Both the position numbers and the translations under genes were made by a program. Below, piece by piece: positions 13,477 through 16,070 of a stretch of DNA of 16,070 nucleotides. Position 1 is the stretch's first letter. Every line of letters begins with the position of its first letter. The stretch comes from Bacteroidales bacterium UBA5072 (GTDB taxonomy: Bacteria > Bacteroidota > Bacteroidia > Bacteroidales > UBA10428): contig DIAS01000040.1 in NCBI GenBank assembly GCA_002415855.1, forward strand, positions 1 to 16,070, in the 5' to 3' direction. The notes beneath the pieces are model-generated. The model had not been told where the DNA came from. It saw only the letters and a list, made by a program, of their open reading frames with translations, and did not search any database.

Positions 13477-14673
13477 TTAGTTCTTTAAAACTCCCTTCTC
13501 CACCAGTACTTTCCCGTCAATATATACAGTACTCCCGGGCAGAAAGAAGGGCAGACCCAGTGTACAGTTGTTTTGTCCGCCGGCCCAGGCATTGTTGCCA
13601 ACTCCAACCGTTACCATACCTGCCGGCATCCAGGCCACCATTTTACTGCCGGGCTTTATGTTAATATCAGGATTAATACCCATATCAAAATAGGCAAACT
13701 CTTCCTTGCCGGTTTCTGCAGCGTCATAAATGGCCTTGAGCGGTTCAAGCCCCGTTCTGGCCGACAGGGAGGTGAGCTTGCCCTGTTGAAAAACAAGCGT
13801 TAAACCAGCGATTTCCTTACCCTGATAAAAGAAACGGTCTACCATTACCTTTCCTTCAGCTGTTCCTGCTACCGGGGTCACATATACTTCTCCGGCCGGC
13901 AGGTATGCTTGCGAAGCGGCAAATCCTGCCAGCACGTCATCTGCAGAGATAATGCCATCACTTACAAAGACAGGTCGGCTTTCAATCCGGAATTTCAGGT
14001 CGGTTCCATTCGGATTGGTAATACGTACTTCCTTACCACTCGTCAGAATGGCTTTTATGGATCTACCTCTGGCTTCAAGCTTTGTATAATCGGTGTTTAC
14101 CCCTTTCCAGAAAATACCGGCCAGCTCCTCACGGGTTAACCCGAATTGTCTGGCCTGGTCTGCAGTGGGATAAAGACCGTTACCCAGATTTACCCCTTTC
14201 ACATTCCGTTTTTCCAACAATTCATTTACGGGTTCATAGGCCTTACCTCTGGCTATGAAACGTTCGGGCGGAATATCGGCAAGCAGATCAGCAGCTTCAT
14301 TAACATTCACTGCTATGACTGCATCCAGGAATTCAAATATTTTCATATCAAGATCCGGTGCTTGTGAATCATATTTAGCCGGCACATCGGTATACATGAG
14401 ACGTGTCATCCGGTCACTTCCGATTGTCACAAGAGGGAATGCACCCAGCTTTCTGATATTGACAGCAATGTTTTCAAGTAATTCCAGATCGTTTACTCCC
14501 CCGTACACCAGGACCATTTCACCTTCGCGGATGCTGCCGCACTGGTTCACCAGTTTTTGTGCCAGTGATTCATAGTCAGCGGTTGTGCTGTTCTTTTGTA
14601 CGTTCTGGGCCTTTGAGATAAAAAAGAAACCCATCATTAAAATTACAACGGCGATGTTTCTAAATGCTTTCAT
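13477..14673 (-). CDS. Secreted M29 (AmpS/AmpT-type) aminopeptidase homologue lacking most metal ligands
   Basis: A 398-residue protein with a signal peptide (AVVILMMGFFFISKAQ) and an M29-type body: ESLAQKLVNQCGSIREGEMVLVYGG near the start, PNGTDLKFRIESRP (about 221-234), the first ligand region LPAGEVYVTP (Glu262), KEEFAYFDMGINPD (Glu324/325), and a typical end STVYIDGKVLVEKGVL. M29 enzymes bind two metals with two Glu, two His and one Asp. Here the segment that usually reads like HIALG is TVGVG (355-359), and the usual S-x-x-H-x-D segment is NNCTLGL (368-374), so both His and the Asp appear replaced. It may be a pseudo-enzyme or have changed metal use. Family ligands are recalled, not aligned by tool. 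Unusually for this window it has a strong Shine-Dalgarno. It is monocistronic. Confidence 0.8.
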   Translation of the reverse strand: MKAFRNIAVVILMMGFFFISKAQNVQKNSTTADYESLAQKLVNQCGSIREGEMVLVYGGVNDLELLENIAVNIRKLGAFPLVTIGSDRMTRLMYTDVPAKYDSQAPDLDMKIFEFLDAVIAVNVNEAADLLADIPPERFIARGKAYEPVNELLEKRNVKGVNLGNGLYPTADQARQFGLTREELAGIFWKGVNTDYTKLEARGRSIKAILTSGKEVRITNPNGTDLKFRIESRPVFVSDGIISADDVLAGFAASQAYLPAGEVYVTPVAGTAEGKVMVDRFFYQGKEIAGLTLVFQQGKLTSLSARTGLEPLKAIYDAAETGKEEFAYFDMGINPDINIKPGSKMVAWMPAGMVTVGVGNNAWAGGQNNCTLGLPFFLPGSTVYIDGKVLVEKGVLKN

Positions 14674-15148
14674 TTTGACCTCCAGTTGTTGATTTAATGC
14701 TGAAAGACCATCTGTTCAGTTTATGTAAATCACCTCCTTTCTATACATTGATCTGAATTCCGACAGGAAATGCTATGATTGAAAAGGAAAACTTATGGGA
14801 CTGGAAAGCAGGATAATAATTTACGACAATTGGGACCTGAAGTCAAGTAAATTTTGACCAAATAAACAGGGCAATTTTATGCAGCGCAATTGCAACTGCT
14901 TTTTCAGTCGGGCAGGTGATTCGAAATCACGAATTCCAGAAGCCGTACATGAGAATATTTCGGTAATGACCGGCTTTCTTTCTTGAAAGAATTCTCAATC
15001 ATCTGAGGATTACTTTTTGAATACTGAAGGTATTAAGCTATAAGCACGGCAAATCGCCGACTATTATAACGGAGAAACAACTTATCGTCAGTACAATGAC
15101 CACTTTAACCATATCGTGTAAATTGCATAACAGTCAAATGGTAACGTT
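14674..15148. other. 475-bp intergenic region with two short inverted repeats
   Basis: This stretch lies between divergent genes. It holds the leader of the M29-like gene at its left end. Two small perfect inverted repeats are seen: GTGATT-CGA-AATCAC at 14916-14930 and TTCTTTC-TT-GAAAGAA at 14976-14991. Either could be an operator or a weak hairpin. No consensus promoter, RNA gene or real ORF was recognised in it. Confidence 0.5.
14679..14683 (-). promoter_or_regulatory. Strong Shine-Dalgarno (GGAGG) of the M29-like gene
   Basis: The minus strand reads GGAGG, then TCAAA, then ATG at 14673: a 5-nt spacing. It confirms the start. Clear Shine-Dalgarno sequences are rare in Bacteroidota, and I saw none this good at the other gene starts in the window. 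Confidence 0.7.
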
Positions 15149-15406
15149 ATGATTAGGACCCCTTATTTTACAAATGGTTTGTTTATCTCACCGGACGGGG
15201 AGATTATAGAGGTGACCTTTGAAAATGACATGTTTAAATTGTCCTTTGTCAATGAGAAAAGGCAGATTGAGATTTGCAATACCGCGTGTGGCTGGTGGTT
15301 CACCAACGGCTATTCCTTGAGGAAGAACGGGAACGATATTGAGTTGGCCAAAGACAATAGCATGGATGGTAATTCAGTAATTTATAACAGGATATCAATG
15401 GGGTAA
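15149..15406 (+). CDS. Orphan small ORF (85 aa), function unknown
   Basis: The ORF starts with ATG at 15149 and ends in TAA. The protein has a regular alternation of hydrophobic and polar residues (EIIEVTFENDMFKLSFV, RQIEICN) and a WWFTNGYSL segment, suggesting a small beta-rich fold. There is no signal peptide, membrane helix or known motif. The start has only weak ribosome-binding support. It lies between two long non-coding stretches, so it could be a real small gene, or the remains of a longer one. I do not recognise it. Confidence 0.4.
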   Translation: MIRTPYFTNGLFISPDGEIIEVTFENDMFKLSFVNEKRQIEICNTACGWWFTNGYSLRKNGNDIELAKDNSMDGNSVIYNRISMG

Positions 15407-15683
15407 TAAACAGCCTAAATAACAGCGGAACTACGCTCATTTGAAAAAAATCCAGATGCTAACAATACCCCGGGCAGAGACATTGATCTGACTTGAATTT
15501 GCATTGAAATACCCCTATTACCTGCCCGGAGGGGTTGTTTTACAATTGTTTATCCCCTACGGGGAAAATATCTGTTGCAAAATTGTTTTCCAGAGTACCG
15601 TAACCGCTAGGGGGCAGGAACAGCCCCATAAGCTGATGGGGTTGCAGCAAACTCAGCTGATTCGGTGAGCAAGCATGCATACT
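15407..15683. other. Non-coding tract with alternating C4/G4 tracts and competing hairpins
   Basis: No ORF of note lies here. C4 tracts occur at 15468-15471, 15512-15515, 15554-15557 and 15624-15627; G4 or G5 tracts at 15531-15534, 15561-15564, 15610-15614 and 15638-15641. Perfect pairings are possible: CCGGGCAG (15470-15477) with CTGCCCGG (15522-15529); ACCCCT with AGGGGT (15511-15535); TCCCC-TAC-GGGGA (15553-15565); GGGGC (15611-15615) with GCCCC (15623-15627); CCCCAT with ATGGGG (15624-15641); and AGCTGA (15631-15636) with TCAGCT (15653-15658). Several exclude each other. This suggests a structured RNA or regulatory leader; no known RNA family was recognised. Confidence 0.45.
15511..15542 (+). 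terminator. Possible terminator downstream of the orphan ORF
   Basis: A 6-bp stem ACCCCT (15511-15516) / AGGGGT (15530-15535) with a 13-nt loop is followed by TGTTTT. It could end transcription of the 85-aa ORF about 105 bp downstream of it. The same G tract belongs to a competing structure, so the call is uncertain. Confidence 0.4.
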
Positions 15684-16015
15684 GCTCGTGATCGCGCCGT
15701 CAGCTGGCAACAAGAAAGGCGACCGGAAGTGGGCCTATATATCCAAGATTACTCGCGCCCACAGGCCAACCCACAAACCCGCTCGTGATCGCGCCGTCAG
15801 CTAACAATAAGAAAGGCGACCAAAAGTGGGCCCATATATCCGAGATTACTCGCGCCCACAGGCCAACCCACAAACCCGCTCGTGATCGTGCCGTCAGCTG
15901 GCAACAAGAAAGGCGACCGGAGGTGGGCCTATATATCCGAGATTACTCGCGCCCACAGGCCAACCCACAAACCCGCTCGTGATCACGCTGTCAGTTATTA
16001 CGCATTAAGGCGACC
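15684..16015. repeat. 97-bp tandem repeat, three full copies plus a 41-bp partial copy
   Basis: Full copies are at 15684-15780, 15781-15877 and 15878-15974, each exactly 97 bp, starting GCTCGTGATC and ending CCACAAACCC. A partial fourth copy (15975-16015) aligns without gaps: its first 20 bases differ at only two positions, the middle has diverged, and it ends in the shared AAGGCGACC. The last 35 bases of the unit are identical in the three full copies. Each unit can fold: GTGGGC (unit 46-51) pairs with GCCCAC (74-79), enclosing CGAG-ATTA-CTCG (61-72). The period is not a multiple of three, which argues against coding. Confidence 0.93.
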
Positions 16016-16028
16016 TTTGGTCGCCTTA
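16006..16028. terminator. Perfect 10-bp hairpin between the repeat array and the tRNA
   Basis: TAAGGCGACC (16006-16015), loop TTT, GGTCGCCTTA (16019-16028). It starts 19 bp after the 3' end of the minus-strand tRNA, a usual place for a tRNA terminator, but neither strand has a long T tract after it. Its left arm is also the AAGGCGACC found at unit positions 33-41 of the 97-bp repeat. Confidence 0.6.
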
Positions 16029-16047
16029 TACTTTCGTGTTTCCAGCG

Positions 16048-16070
16048 TGATTCCGGCGCGATTCGAACGC
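16048..16070 (-). tRNA. tRNA gene 3' end (partial, cut by window edge; identity unknown)
   Basis: Read on the minus strand, the last bases give GCG-TTCGAAT-CGCGC, which is a T-arm: G53, loop TTCGAAT, C61, and a stem whose first two bases lie outside the window. It is followed by a 7-nt acceptor strand CGGAATC and discriminator A at 16048. CCA is not encoded. The anticodon lies off the right edge, so the amino acid cannot be named. Confidence 0.65.

Noticed and set aside
15785..15982. 65-codon ORF inside the 97-bp repeats
   Set aside because: The repeat period is not a multiple of three, so each copy is read in a different frame; the ORF is a by-product of few stops in GC-rich repeats.
15684..16015. 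CRISPR array
   Set aside because: The 97-bp units are contiguous and near identical throughout, with no unique spacers, and no cas genes are present.
15684..16060. Repeat unit as a decayed tRNA copy or att core
   Set aside because: Only a short CGTGAT stretch is shared between the unit and the tRNA 3' flank, which can occur by chance; no T-arm is found in the unit.

Overview
The window looks like a chromosomal segment of a Bacteroidota bacterium, probably in or near Bacteroidales/Marinilabiliales. The evidence is the gene families present (WbqC-like protein, DUF6807/'PmoA-like' protein, Tat-exported Gfo/Idh/MocA oxidoreductase, a small HExxH membrane protein typical of the phylum), many lipoprotein and Sec signals, TAnnTTTG-like promoter elements, and mostly absent Shine-Dalgarno sequences. 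No phage, plasmid or IS gene was found. The taxonomic call is inference from gene content, not from a marker gene.

Layout. Bases 1-60 are a 9-bp tandem repeat cut by the window edge, directly before a WbqC-family gene (77-718, +). A small heat shock protein (829-1278, +) ends in a clear terminator. A minus-strand block follows: mnmH/selU (3611-4717), selD (2554-3585) and a lipoprotein with a C-terminal membrane helix (1322-2455). SelD makes selenophosphate and MnmH uses it to make 2-selenouridine in tRNA, so these two genes form one selenium pathway. A lipoprotein with a discoidin-like C-terminal domain (4925-5686, +) faces a second minus-strand block, read from 11561 down to 5694: Gfo/Idh/MocA oxidoreductase, DUF6807 protein, a large M16C (PreP-like) lipoprotein metallopeptidase, and a small HExxH membrane protein whose start overlaps the M16C stop by 4 bp.

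A 427-bp AT-rich spacer then leads to an exported 1-Cys peroxiredoxin (11989-12699, +) with a strong terminator, a small secreted beta-rich protein (12827-13324, -), and a secreted M29-type aminopeptidase homologue (13477-14673, -) that seems to have lost most of its metal ligands. The right end is gene-poor: an orphan 85-codon ORF (15149-15406, +), a segment of alternating C4 and G4 tracts able to form competing hairpins (15468-15658), a 97-bp tandem repeat in three full copies and one partial copy (15684-16015), a perfect 10-bp hairpin, and the 3' end of a minus-strand tRNA gene cut by the window edge.

No clear new multi-gene system (defence, secretion or biosynthesis) is visible. The most unusual parts are the structured, repetitive non-coding tract at 15.4-16.07 kb, the metal-ligand-poor M29 homologue, and the M16C/HExxH pair. 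Families were assigned by recognising motifs in the translated sequence; no database search was run.
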